In this document: piece by piece, positions 24,264 to 37,444 of the stretch
Layout of the letters: each line of letters begins with the position of its first letter
Numbering within the stretch: the first letter of the stretch is position 1
From: Parapristionchus giblindavisi
Lineage: Eukaryota > Nematoda > Chromadorea > Rhabditida > Diplogasteridae
Reading direction: 5' to 3'
Assembly (NCBI GenBank): GCA_943737045.1
Contig: CALSFV010000078.1
Coordinates: forward strand, 338,001 to 402,000
DNA: 64,000 bases
The notes under the pieces: model-generated
What the model saw: the letters and a program-made list of their open reading frames with translations, nothing else
The model's database searches: none
What the model was told of the DNA's origin: nothing
Position numbers and translations under genes: made by a program

Positions 24264-26088
24264 AATGGACGAAATTAAAAGATCACTTTTGATTAGTTAT
24301 AATAGGAGGGGCAGATGTTTTGTAGACAATTTACGGTGATAAACCAGTTTACGCTTTACAGAATTCATGTGCCCATGGATCAATAACAATAATAAATAAA
24401 AAAACAATTGTAGTAGTAAAGAGCATCTTTTAATTGTTGACATCTGTTCATTGTTAGATTAGACATATTATCCATTGAAATCATCCGAGAAGAGAAGACA
24501 TGAGACAGGTGAAGTAGGAGGAGAATACTTCCATCAGAATAGAATGTCTTTTTTAAATTCTAATTCCGAAAAGGGTATTCTTATAGATATGAAATATTGC
24601 TTTACAGAAGAGATTCATTTCATTCCAGTAATTTCAGGTAATAATCAATGCATCATGCAACTTCTGTATCTATCTGCTATTCTCTGAGAAATATCGTCTT
24701 CTTCTTCATCATTATGTACTTTGTGAATGTTCCCGTCAAGCTGATTTACTAGTTAATTCGGTTATTGCATCTTGATTGTATCAGTCTATACTGTAATTAT
24801 CATATTCAGGTTATACGTTAGGTCAGACCATACATTTGTTACCATATTCTTGTTAGTGTTACACCATAATACTGCTCTCAATTCATTCCATACGGGCCCA
24901 TACAACCAAATTTTATCATGCCAAACAACGTCCTAAAGATTCAATCGAAATGATTCTGTACGAGTAGATTATCTCATCCTTTCCTTCGTAGAATCACTAC
25001 AGTACTCTTATCAAACTCATTCAGCACATAAACATTACGCGTTCACTCTTGTAAACCAATCGATAAGTGATTCTTCTCTGCCTCATCTTGGTTCTTTATC
25101 TTCTTCATCATGAGTCTGTTCGTTGTGATGTTACACGGTGATAAATACCTTCTCTCAATCATTAATCACTCTTGTGAAAACAGAAACAGAAGGTATGGGG
25201 CCGGAAGAATGAACAAGAGAAAAACAGAGAAAAGATTACTAATATTGATACGAAGGAGAGCCCCTCATTTTACAATATCTCTAGGTTCAACGCAATAACC
25301 TGATATGATATCAATAAATGCGTCAATATGACTACGATCAGTATTAGTGAGAGACAAGGGAGCACACCGATGCAAATGGGCTCTATTATAATCCCTTTAA
25401 AGTGCGTCAGAGGGAAGGTGATAGGAAGTGAAAGAGTGAGAGAGACTAGATAGACAGAAGACAGAAAGGAGTATTCATTGATATCGTCAGTCGATTGGTG
25501 ATTGTTTGGATTGTCCATCTAATCACTTCTTCCTCCTGTTTCTTTCCATTCTATTGTATACTTCCTCTGTTCGTGATCATCTCATGACTCACCACAATGA
25601 TTAACCTACGAAATATTCGATTGTTAGACAGGTTTGTTTTAAATCTTACTATGTTATTTAGATGACAATATTCTTGCCTTTAGAAGGTTTGAATATCATC
25701 TTCATAATTTTTGTTCTCAGGATAACAGTGTATGTGCGCCCGTTAAGTTATGTAGTAGTTGCGTTATACGATATACTAGTTATTACTTGCACAGTGATCT
25801 ACAAATCAATTCTCAACTTTTTTTCCGCTTCTCCTAATCTCCGTTCCCAGCGTTGTTCTGTCCATACATATTATAGTATTTCTCATTCATTTCACACTCT
25901 CCAATTCCCCCTCCAATTATTTATGAATCTTACTACTTTCCTCCTTAAGCTCGAACTGATCAATAACATTTATTCATTTGTTGATAGTGTTCTGGGGTTC
26001 GTCCGATCAAGCAAATAAGAGTTCCAAGAAAAGTTGTATTGAGAAAGAGAACTAAATATGTTTCAATATCTCTTGGATATTATTACAG
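24264..26088. other. Intergenic / possible 5' exons of the glutamate transporter
   Basis: No confident exon was found. An ATG-initiated open stretch at 25110-25298 has a basic C-terminus (RNRRYGAGRMNKRK) but no domain. The first exon(s) of the downstream transporter must lie here or be very short. Confidence 0.35.
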
Positions 26089-28504
26089 GATACGTAATGC
26101 ATATGATCATGCTCATGATTTCTTCTCTCACAATGTTCTTCTTCTTCTCACACTCCTCTCAGTCTTCTTCGGTCTTCTTTTTGGTTTCCTTCTTCGACCA
26201 TTTGAACTCTCACAGGATACACTGAATCTGATTAATTTTCCCGGAGAAATATTCATGCAGGTACAACACATACTCTACATCTCTCATATTACTACATCCC
26301 CTGTCTGCGGACATTTTAAGTTATTCACGAAAAAAAGTAAAGTAAAACTTGGTGCTACCTACAGTAATATTAGAGAAAGTGCACATACACTTTCAATGCT
26401 TAACAATATGATCTATGCAGGTATTGAAAATGATGATTCTTCCCTTGATCTTCTCTTCATTAATCTCAGGTTCAGATATATCATATATATGATCAATCAG
26501 TATCTTATTATCAGCACTTGCTCAAATGGATGCAAAAGAGGCCGGCCAAATGGGAGCCGCTACAGTACTCTACTATCTCACCACTACCGTACTCGCAACG
26601 ATGGTGAACGCAACGATTCGCAGTCTCCAAATACTGATAGACAAAATTCTAGTTGGGAATCGCTCTCGTAATGACAATTCATCCTGGAGATCCATCGGTT
26701 AAAGAAGGAATACTAGCAATGGAGAGTTCAGATGCAGATGTATCACCATTGGACACATTCTTGGATCTTGTAAGGTATTGTCAAGAAGGAAATCACATGG
26801 CACACTTTACAACTATATTTTCCACTTCGATCCTTTCAGAAACATGTTCCCAGAGAATATCATTCAAGCGACATTCGAACGAGTGCAGACAGAATATGTG
26901 ACACGGAGGCCGACGAATACAGTAGGGAAGAACGGTACATTGCCTGCAGTTGTCGTCAAGAAGAAAATAGCGCCAGCCAGAGGAACAAATATTCTAGGTA
27001 TGAAAAAAGGCTAATCGTATCTCGAGTTAGAATTCTACTTCAGGAATTATTGTATTCTGTACTGGTTTCGGTATCGTCATTTCTCATTTGGGTGAAAAGG
27101 CTCGAATTGTTGTAGACTTCTTTGTCATCTTAGATGCAGTTATTATGAGGTTCGTGAACACATTTAATATTTTTGCGTTTCTATTGTTGATGCTATGAGA
27201 GAAGATGCTGACGCAGACATTATCCGACTATTCTTTCGAATATGAAATTAGAATGAAATCGGAATAAATATATCTTGCAGATGGGTCGAAGCACTGATGT
27301 GGTTTGCACCTCTTGGAATCTTCTGCTTGATATGTGGTAATCTACTCGAATTAGGCGATCTATCGGACACAGCTCAAGTACACAATTGACAATTGGTCTA
27401 AATGAACATTGTATATTTAGATGCTCTTCCTCTATGTTGTCACAATCGTTCTTGGATTCTTAATCCATGCAATCATCATTACTCCTATGTTATACTTCAT
27501 TTGTACACGTAAGAATCCACTCCATATAGTCAAAGGAATGCTTCAAGCACTTGTAACCGCATTTGGAACCGCATCAGGGTATATCCATCTCACCAATAAC
27601 CAAATGAAGTAGACAGTGATCTTTGATCTTTGTAGAGGTGCAGCTCTTCCAACATCAATGCAATGTCTAGAGGAAAACTGTGGAATAGACAGACGCATTT
27701 CTCGATTCGTACTACCTTTAGGCAGTACAATCAATATGGTTGGTACAGATCATAGATGAAAGATCAAAGATCAATAATAATATTTCAATCAGGATGGTAA
27801 CGCTTTATATGAAGCGGTAGCAGTTATCTTCATTGCTCAATTGAACAACGTTGAACTGAGTTTCGTCGAAGTGATTACTGTCAGGTTCGAACTTCCACTC
27901 TAATATTCCATCACAATCTATATCATATACAGTGTGACAGCAACAGTAGCATCGATCGGACTTGGCTCAGTGCCCGCTGGTCTGGTATCGATTCTACTCA
28001 TTCTAAGTACGGTAGGACTTCCCGCCAAAGATGTCTCACTTATCATCACTGTCGATTGGTTACTGTAAGTGGATGACAATCGATTGAACACATATAGTTG
28101 TCTATATATTGTAGTGACCGTATCCGAACATCGGTCAACGTATTGGGTGATGGATTCGCAGCAGGTGTCGTAGCACATTTATTGAAGGATAAGTTCGCTG
28201 AGTCTGATCAACGACACGATTATCGTCATGAGATCAAAGAGGAGATAGGTGACTGTTGGCATGATTGATACAACGAAACAATGACTTCTTTTCAGAACAA
28301 TTGAAGTCAGCGTGTCCTTCACGTAAGCCCTCAACATATTCAGGATGGTCATTCAATTCGAATGATTTCCTTGGACCGATGTCTCGTTCTCATTCTCGAC
28401 CAATGTCTCGAAGAAATTCAGCTATATTGTCATGGAGATATCCATTCTCAGCTGCCCCTACTGATCCATCATATACTCCTCTGCCTAAAGTAGATGTTGT
28501 CTAG
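26089..28504 (+). CDS. Excitatory amino-acid transporter (SLC1 / EAAT family)
   Basis: Exons: 26089-26260, 26420-26469, 26515-26603, 26653-26774, 26840-26997, 27044-27149, 27281-27377, 27421-27578, 27636-27738, 27793-27884, 27933-28064, 28115-28248 and 28296-28504. The family couples glutamate/aspartate uptake to Na+, H+ and K+ gradients at the plasma membrane. Landmarks: [18 protein letters not shown] then HPGDPS (TM4 region), [14 protein letters not shown]1/TM7 [14 protein letters not shown] then [19 protein letters not shown], and TM8 [16 protein letters not shown]. The TM8 Asp, Arg, Thr, Asn and Asp used for substrate and Na+ contact are kept. The HP1 Ser-rich motif (usually SSSATLP) is SGGAALP, and the NMDGT motif is NMDGN. 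The C-terminus is Ser/Arg-rich ([15 protein letters not shown]). The start exon is not resolved; it may lie in 24300-26050. Confidence 0.93.
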
Positions 28505-29000
28505 TTCGGTTATCATTACTTACATTATTTGTGTGCAATACGAATGCTTTAACACGTGCATATCTTGCGATATTTCATTGTTTGATCATAAATATTTCAA
28601 AGCTAATGCTTGGTTGAGAAAATAATTTGTAGATGAAAAATTTATTTATTTATTTTATCGTACACCACAAGGGTGTTTCAAAAAGGAAGTAACCAGTTAA
28701 TGTAAGAGTTAACGTATACTTTACATCATACAATGAAAATTATGGATGAAAGTAAAAAAAGGCATGAAAACTTGGTTGATAGCCACGGAATATCTATGTC
28801 AATAACACATATATATATATACACTTTATAAGAGAAACGAGTAAAGACAGTATGAAAGTAATAATCTGACAGGTTATCAAATGAATAATTAGCAAAAATC
28901 AAGGTCATTAAATTGTGAATTAATTAACAAAAATAATTATCGACGAGAGAAAAGAGAAAGTAGATATGATGAAAGAATGGATATGGAACAAAATGTGTGT
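28505..29000. other. Convergent 3' intergenic region
   Basis: Separates the + strand transporter from the - strand gene A2. It contains a dispersed repeat at 28645-28681 and a short (AT)n tract near 28810. Nothing else is recognised. Confidence 0.6.
28640..28683 (-). repeat. Dispersed retroposon-like 3' tail
   Basis: On the minus strand TGAAACACCCTTGTGGTGTA runs into CGATAAAATAAATAAATAAA. The same junction recurs at 47205-47240, and a similar ATTT array with a diverged neighbour is at 47515-47545. A conserved unique end joined to an A-rich 4-mer tail suggests a SINE/LINE 3' end. Confidence 0.5.
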
Positions 29001-32000
29001 TCACTTTAGTTCAACTCTTCTTCTTCTTATATAATTACCCAATATTCTTGCTTGAACATGAGATTCAACAGGTGGAATCTTGACAGAAACTATACGTATA
29101 TTACGATTGAGTGTATTGAACATCTCCTGAATCACGATGATAGTTAAGCTACAGTAATCATGGTCATAGATCAAAGACCAATAATACCGTACATTCTGCA
29201 TTCTAATAAGTTTCATCTCATTTTTATCATTAAACGATTCTCTAGCCAATGAATCATCATCCTGTTCTTGTAGGAAACCGTCATGTACCAACTAAATAAT
29301 AGAGATCTTAAATATTAAAATTTTAAATATATATACCTTAACCAATCTCTGATTCGCCATAACCGCATCTCTTTCCTTTACAGCCATATCATAGTATTGA
29401 AGGATCTACAAAGAATAAATAATTAATGAGAAATGAACGACTATGATAAATATTCACATTAGCATAGTATTTGACATTGAACTTATCATGCAACCATTCA
29501 GCATGATTCAATGATCCAAATCCTTTAGTCATAGCCATAATCCATGAAGATGAATCAGGAATATCATGATTACCATCTGGACGATATGCTGGAGTCATAC
29601 TGTAAACAATTATATCACTAATAATAGACCAATTTCGTCCCGCCTATTAACTGTGCGGGCTTGGACACCACCATAATTTAAGTAGAATTCTTCGTCGAAA
29701 GATAGGTAATTTCATAAATATACATTAAAATATACGTACAGTTGTCCATCCAAAAAGAGAATCACATCTACAGAATTCCTCTTCGAATCTTTGTCGTACA
29801 GCGACATTCAACATTAGCTTAGGATATAGATTAGATTTAAGATGGAAGGCACCCTTACACCAACTCATACCATCACACATTATCATGCGGACCAACACGA
29901 TGATTATCTAAATGATCGATTGATTATCGATCAATTAAAAGATTACAATATACCATTGGGTTTAAGTCCACTATCAATCAATTCTTTGTGGAAAGCAGAT
30001 GCGGGATTACGAGGAATAGCAATAATAGGACGAAGACCAGATAGTAGAGGAATGAGAAGAGAATGAACAATTCTATTGTAATGGCCAGCCCTATATGGAA
30101 ATTGAAAAATAATGCTTTAAAATGGATTAGATACTTCTTATTAAATTCCGCCTCACTGAATCGAAAAGCTTTAATCTTTTCGATATCAAGAAGAAAGAAA
30201 TTCTCTTGTGTTGCCCCAGGTAATTGAAGTAGTTCAGCAGCAAACTCCCAACGCTGAAGGAAATCGATAAATGAAATCATTAATCAAATATTTCAATATA
30301 ACCTTCGTTATAGTTTCGAATTCATTGTTGATAATCTCATAGAATCTACATCCTTTCAGATTTCGATCACTTTCTTGTAGATATTTGTTCCTTTCTTCTT
30401 CAGGAAAATGAACATTCTTGAGATATGGAAGATATGAGGCTGCTTTTCCAATTGTTTCTTCTCCTAGAGCTATCAACGACCGCTTGTCCTATTAGACATA
30501 TCTATTATATATTGATCGAAATACTAAAAGAACATACAAGACATACACCCTTATTGAAGAGTATCATACAAAAGTCATCTGCACTCGTACCCTTCAAATT
30601 GAAATGAAATATATGTTAGACATATCATATATGTAGAGGGGCGTACACTGTGTAGTCTTGCCCTCTGACAAAAGAAACAACTTACAATGAACTCAATCTC
30701 TTTAGTATTCGATCGAAGAGAAAAGCTCAATTTATCAGCGGGATATGAAAATCTATCAGCTACCTTCAAATAGAGGAACATTATGAACGAAAATTGTAAT
30801 TCAATCAATAATTGGGATTATTTTGACAGTCTGAAACTCCCGTTATGGAAATGGATGTTTCGGTGCCAATTTTTAAGGAGTATTTTTTCTGGGAGAATTA
30901 AGTTAAGAAAATATTTTAAAAGAAAAATAAGTTGCAAAACGTTTCAGCTCCAAAACGGGAGTTCAAGACTATAATAAGTCGTGAAATATTTGTCTGACGT
31001 CGACGCCAATGTGACATTGAGAATTCGACGTCAACGTCGATATTCGTAATGTCCTAAATGGAATTGACCATTAAGATTACCGTACGAAGTTACTGTAACC
31101 ATACTGGATGGTCGTCGTAACTTTCTACAGATCTCACAGGATATTCACTTGGAACCCAATATACTACGAATACCGACGTCGATGCCTCAATGTTAGACAT
31201 GGCGTCAACGTCGAGTAAATGTTCCATGTCTATACTTCCGAATATTCAATAATCTATACCTTCTTAACGATAATCTCACTTGGATGATTAGGTAATCCTT
31301 GTGGGAACATCTCCAATAATTCATCAATGTTCACCTAAAAACTTAATGCAGTTACACACAAACATTTTTCTGCAATGCTGGCAAATACTCATATCATATT
31401 TTGGTTTTTCAGCCGTAACTTTCGTTTTTTTTTATCGTTGTCATCGAAAAGTTACGGCAGTCATACAACATCATAATGCCGTGAAAATTTCATCAAAATC
31501 AGTAGACTTTCATCTATATAATCGCTGAAAAAAACCCAAAATATGATAGTATATACATCATGCTTCGTTCAAAAGCATCTTAATGAAAATAATTTTAAAG
31601 TTTACGAGAATGCATTTAATGCCAATCATCTTCAACATTTGTTGTTCAACAAACGAATCAACACGAATATCCGGTGGTGTTCCATTTGCATCACGAACAC
31701 TAGAAACAATCGATAAATTATAATGATTATGGTACGGTAGATGAATCGTAGTGGGACGTGACGTACATGTGAACAAGTTGTATATTCTGTTGTGTTCGGA
31801 GTAATCTCTCATAGAATCCTCCTTTAGCATGAAGAAGGGATGTTCTAGACGAATCATAATTCTTCTCATTCATCAAATGAACACCTCTGAAAGATAATAT
31901 CTGTCAACCCTACAAATGTACAGCTAGATTTCATAGAATCAAAAATAGACTAGAAAATCTGGCAGTCTAGGTTACCTTGTCAAATTGTGGGAGTGGTCTC

Positions 32001-35000
32001 AACATTTTAAGTGTGAAACTAACCTATAATAAAGAATCTCCGGAGAAGAACCAATATCAATTGGTTCTTTTGTTTGTAGAAAAAATTGTGATAAGTGAAA
32101 TAATTTGTGTGTCAATAGAACACTACAAATAGATACACATTGAGGAGTTGATCGAATCCATTGACATAACTAAAACGTTTGTTTAAATTATTACATGTTC
32201 ACACGAGATTGGTACCTCTAATACATCATTGTAAGGCCTTTCACTATTCAATTTATTCATCTCTTCTCTTATATTGCAATTCATTTCTCTTGATACAAGA
32301 TATTCCATCTCACTATGAGAATCTCTCCACAATGCAAATTCATGCAGATATGCTTGCTGTACCAAATCGATAATGGCCTAATTGATATTTTACCGTAATC
32401 TTTACACTTTTCTACTTAGACTATACCGAGTCCATTCCAATTTTACGAATATCATGCAGTGTCTTATGTAGTGACGTCATAATAATATCCTCTATTCCAT
32501 TCTGTTCTCTCACTATTTTCTCTCGTTCCTCTCTACAATTCGTTATCACAGTCCTACATGCGAGTCCGATCCACTGGTTTCCTCGATAATTCTGTTAATT
32601 AAAAAAAAGCTATTTACCAATATTAAATTTAATAGAATTACCATTTGATATAATTGGCAGTATTGAATAGATCCAACAGGACGAGCAAATGTGAATGATT
32701 TCTTTTCCAATAGAAAACAATCAGAATAATCGATACCGATGATGATGGATAATGGGTCATCTGACCGATTATTAATTTAAATAATGCTATTAAAAAAATT
32801 GTTAAAAAATAATAACTAACGATAAGTATTATTGTTCCATCTCATGAAGGAAGTCTTCGTTGTAAGAACAACACAATTCTTGATATTAAAACTACTCCGT
32901 AATGATCTCAACTCTTCTTCAGAATTGACTAAAGGAGTCGAACTGAAGATATTCATCCATATTTTCATCCTACACAGATTATCTACCGTACCTTCCGAGA
33001 CTATCACGGAGTTTGTACAGAATATCCCGTGTTGGACAGATAATAAGAGTCACGATCTATCAAGATACATTTTAAATTTATTTTTCAAAATACTAAATGT
33101 AAAATACCGCATCACCCTCCTTATACATTTGATTAGATTGTTCAATCTTTTCTTTGATCTCTTTAATCCACGAATCAATCGATAAATTATAATGATCCTT
33201 TTTGTGCACAATACTGGGCCGATCAATACGGATGACAACTCTATCATCATTATTGATAAATTCATTACGAAATTCTTGTAATGTATATCCACTAGCAGGA
33301 ATTACTCCCATAACATGAGAATATGACTGAAATAATTGATCTGAATAATATAACAATCAATAAATATCGATCAATTGATACCCCAATGAACACTTCTGGT
33401 CTTGAGAATAGAATAGGAATATGGAGTGGAGATAGAGAAAGACCATGACGAAGTTCAAGAAATTGTTGAAGACAAAGTGTACGAGAATGATCGTTAGACA
33501 GAACCACTACGAGATTTAGACCTTCACCACTCAAATAACAATATATTATATCTTTGATCTTAATCAATCAATAATCATACCCATGGACATCAAAAGACAA
33601 TTCATAATCTCGTCCAACTTGCATTGATTCAGCAATGAAAGCACTCGTGATCAATTGAGATAAATGACGAATACACCATTCACGTATTGATCCATTTATC
33701 TGTAATAAACAATACCATTACTGATATATGGAATTGACGCCAACTATTTGATCAATAAACACAATATTCTATAGAAAGACTACAGAAAGACAAATCAAGA
33801 ATTATCCATACATGAGACAAGGGTAAACATAATCTATCAACTTCATTCATATCAAATCGATCAATACCCATTGCATTCTTCACATCATTCATCATTCTAC
33901 ACCTTCTTCCATCTTTAGACTAAACATCATCAATTATTTCAATAGAATAATCAATAACTGTTATAACCAATTTGTAGATGTATATGAGTAGATCATCTAT
34001 TTCTATCTCTTCATTAATTATCGATCGACGTTTATCTAATCCACCACAAAGAATATTCAATGAATTCGATAGAAGAATAGCCGATTGATTTCGATTCATC
34101 AAATTCTCAACATAATCAATATATAAAAAAATAGATATAAATGAATAACCGTGAATTGAGTCTTTCCAGTGAGATGGAGTATGGTTCGATGTATCTCAAA
34201 TGAATCAAATGTTCCCACTACGATATTCCTATCGTATACATCTCAATACAACAGTTTAGTTTCGTTAACACTAATGTAGTGTTTTAATCTTTTAAATTTT
34301 TCTCAGATTAAAAAAAGATCGGCATGAATCGTTACCTTGACTATTGCTGATATTATGCGCAATAGTTATCCCATTATCTCCAAAAACTTTGTTGTACTTA
34401 TCCACAAATTGACGTGCTGATTGGGTTGATTGCATAACTACATCAATATAAGCGTGACTCGCATCACTTCTCAGATGACTGAGAATCTGATTATCGGTCA
34501 ATCATCGATTATTCTTTTTTTGTAAAGCGTAGAGAATTACATAGATCATCGCAGCTGTAACTATCACAACTTCGGCGTCCCTTTGAGCGACCTTAAAACC
34601 AGTTAAATCTTCGAAATTATAAAGGCAGATATTTTAATGAACTTCAACAAATATCTTCGTGTTGGAATAGTTAAGGATACACGCAGCAAAAGCACTCCGA
34701 TGATCATCTTCAATAATATGTGATCCTTTCAATAATGACATCTCCTGAAGAGGTAAAGATACTGTAATCTATAAACAACATGGACTAGTCTTACTTTTAG
34801 AGCAATCTCCGCAGATTTATCATCAAATCGTTCAGGCCAAGTAAGATTGTTTGTGATGGAGAGACCCATATTATTGATATCTTCCTTCATCATTTTCATC
34901 AATGGAGTAGATGCGAAGAGGTTTACCTCCAACAGTTAATACAATGAACATTCAACCAATTATAATTCATTTACTTAATCTATACTCGGGTGATTGGTAA

Positions 35001-35840
35001 AAATAAATAATATTTTTTAACCTTCATCTTTCCAGCAGGAGTATCTAGACTTTTATTGGAGAAGTCAGCTTTTCGAAATAGTTTGGACCATTCAGATGGA
35101 CGACGTGATAGAATTACATCTCGTACATCTTCTGATAGACAGGCTACCGTAGCCACCTAAATGCATACGATACAATACAGTAACACTCATAAAATTAATC
35201 TAATAATAAATAATCAATATACTTACTTTAGATAATTCATCGAAATCTACCGTGCGTTTGGCTCGTATTATGGCCATGTCATTAGGGAATTCAGTCCATA
35301 ATGCAGCCATAATAGCAGTACTGTACTCATTATTGAATGGAATATGATGAAATTTTGATTTCGTTCTTCTTTTGTACATCTCAATCCATTGATCAAATGG
35401 ATCGTCCAATCGAATAATCACCGATAAAAGAGCTCAAAGTATTTCGAGTAAATAATCATCCACTATTTATATTCAGATATACTCTGCTTTTTTAAAAGTT
35501 TACTTGAAATACGTCATTCAACTGAAGTAGACTTTAAGTATACAGCAAATGAAAGAGATTGACGAAATACATTACAGTCTACTAAATCACTTTAAGTAAC
35601 TTACGTTTCACTTGTAGTTTACTTAATGTAAGCTTCAAGTGGCAATTTATAAATAGTTTTATTTTCGTAAGAAATGATAAAAAATATTATAATTATAATA
35701 ATAATTAGTATTATTGAAAACACAGAGCAGTGCTTACTTTTTGGATTAATGTTCTCATACAAATTTTTCTCCACGAAATTGTGTACGGTGTCCTCCGTCT
35801 TGTGAGCAATCATACATTCGTACAACCAAAATGATGTCCC
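29001..35840 (-). CDS. Gene A2: SecA-like DEAD-motor-fold protein, catalytically degenerate
   Basis: Many exons of about 80-250 bp; stop at 29001-29003 after NYIRRRRVELK; 5' limit approximate. In order: FWLYECMIAHKTEDTVH (about 35830) and WIEMYKRRTKSKFHHIPF (35400). Then HRSAFAACILNY (34700), where GEGKT is expected; IDVVMQSTQSARQFVDKYN and GITIAHN (34450-34350), like the SecA motif Ia region; YDRNIVVGTFDSFEIHRT (34245), like YxADIxYGT; and AILLSNSLNILCGGLD (34085), where DEVD is expected. RTLCLQQFLELRHGLSLSP (33480), GVIPASG (33315; GLTGT expected), TLIICPTRDILYKLRDSL (33045), VVLTTKTSFMRW (32880), FARPVGSIQ (32700) and CREEREKIVREQ (32560) follow. The order matches eukaryotic SecA-like proteins. 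SecA is a protein-translocating ATPase; here ATPase activity looks lost, so function is unknown. The C-terminal third (GWRP-type and HNPE-type blocks) is not recognised. Paralogue of B2. Confidence 0.6.
31390..31552. mobile_element. Short foldback element in an A2 intron
   Basis: Imperfect inverted ends TATCATATTTTGGTTTTTCAG / CTGAAAAAAACCCAAAATATG around a core with GTTACGGC. No clear target duplication was read. An unrelated imperfect inverted repeat with GACGTCGACG motifs sits at about 30995-31225 in a neighbouring intron. Confidence 0.45.
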
Positions 35841-36136
35841 TATAAAACATTAAATGAGGTTAATATAGTTGACCCCTCACGTGTGGACCGCTCACAGTAG
35901 GGAGATCATGACATTATCATTATCTTAGTATCGTCATTCCTTATGACTCATTCACCTATATCAACCCCTATTATGATCATAAAGTTCGTCTCGAGTGAGC
36001 TTGTCGTCTAGTCCATGTGTGTTACAAAAAAACTAAAACTCAACTAATATAACTATATTTTAACTAAAAGAAAGAATGGATATCGCACATACATAAAACT
36101 CATTGAAATAATAATCAGTAATGAATCAATTCTATT

Positions 36137-37061
36137 CTAAATCTCCAACATACAATGATTATATCGTAATCGTAATTCTATTTCGAATCCATCTCGTGTT
36201 CTCTTTGGATATACAAGTGATCGACTCGGTTGAGGAGAATATCGATTTTCACCTATTCCAGACGATGACACATTTGGATATTCTGTCTAAAATGAAATGA
36301 AGTAATAAAAAATAAGGCTAAATATACTAGATGAATGACCTCGATTAATGCATTGATCAAAGAGAGAATACGGTCAGCTTCTACTCTGGATGTATCGAAT
36401 AGTAATGCCTTCAGATATTCTGAAATAAATAAAACTAATCGATAGGATATGTAAATCGAATTGTAAAACCTTGGAAATAAGTTCGTTTCAACTTTGATTC
36501 ATCCTTATTCTGTCCTTTCTCATCCATAAATCAATCAATCGACGAAATTGCTGATTTTGTGTATTAGGAGTCAGACTGGAGATATTATATTGATTTAAAA
36601 TAATTATTTAAATGGGGAAAGAATTACTCAATAGTGGTAGCAATATCATCATCAGCTTCTCTCCATTCACTCCAGAATTTATCATCGAGTACTGTAGCGT
36701 TGTATTCGAATTCTCTAATGAAAGTTTGAGAGGTATGAAAGAATTCGAATAATCGTTTCGAGTGAAAAACGAACTACTTTGAATAGTTCACGTTCGTATT
36801 TATTCTCTGCGTATCGACGCTGAAAAATAATGTTACACTTCTTTCGATAGTTTATGCAATTATCACGGTATCATATTATTTCTCTAACAACTTAAAGATC
36901 AAAGATCACAATACCGTTTCGTATGAAAGAGGTCCGAGTGTCTTCGCTTGTAATTCATTAATCAATGTCCTCAATGGTTGAGCAGCATGAGCTGCATTTG
37001 TAGCATGTAAATCGATATCGATCGAGAAACGAGAACCTCGTTCCGCTCGAGACCCACGCAT
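36137..37061 (-). pseudogene. Gene A1: small charged protein, one-base deletion
   Basis: Read from ATG 37061 (preceded by an acceptor-like CATAGGTAG) to TAG 36137. Exons give MRGSRAERGSRFSIDIDLHA, LINELQAKTLGPLSYET, RYAENKYERELFK, DDKFWSEWREADDDI, NTQNQQFRRLIDLW, EYLKALLFDTSRVEADR and ENRYSPQPSRSLVYPKR. Its homologue B1 keeps the frame at LWDENGQNRDAF. A1 lacks one G in the LWD codon context (near 36525), giving LWMRKDR and an early stop, while all later exons stay in the ancestral frame. It is either a fresh pseudogene or a sequence error. No known domain is visible. It lies about 300 bp upstream of A2 on the same strand, an operon-like spacing. Confidence 0.55.
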
Positions 37062-37444
37062 CTACCTATGATAGGGTACTGTAATTGTCTCATTGTCGAT
37101 TAAACGAGATAATGATAGATGATAGATGGTCAACAACCAGATATAATTAGAAATGCTACGCTAATTCAACATAAAAATTTATTAACAAACAAGAACGAAC
37201 AAAAAAGGAACACACATCGATTTTTCAAACAAAACAAAGTGTAGGTATATCGTACTACATAAAATTGAAAAGATCAAGAGAAGAAGGAAAAAACATAAAT
37301 TAAAAATTCTATCGAGATTCATTACAATAAACACAATTATTATTATTATTATTCTAAAGAAACAATGACCGAAATAAGCTATCATAAAGAAGTTTAGTTA
37401 GCACAATGTCTATCACCGTACTTGAATAATAAACTTTAAATTCT
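37062..37444. other. Spacer between B2 and A1
   Basis: AT-rich, with an ATT/TTA run near 37330. No gene is recognised. Its right end is the 3' end of B2. The first ~30 bp beside the A1 start are nearly identical to the B1 upstream sequence. Confidence 0.5.

Noticed and set aside
30995..31225. GACGTCGACG-rich inverted repeat as a regulatory palindrome (CRE-like GACGTC sites)
   Set aside because: Lies within an A2 intron as an imperfect foldback. The motifs are explained by the repeat.
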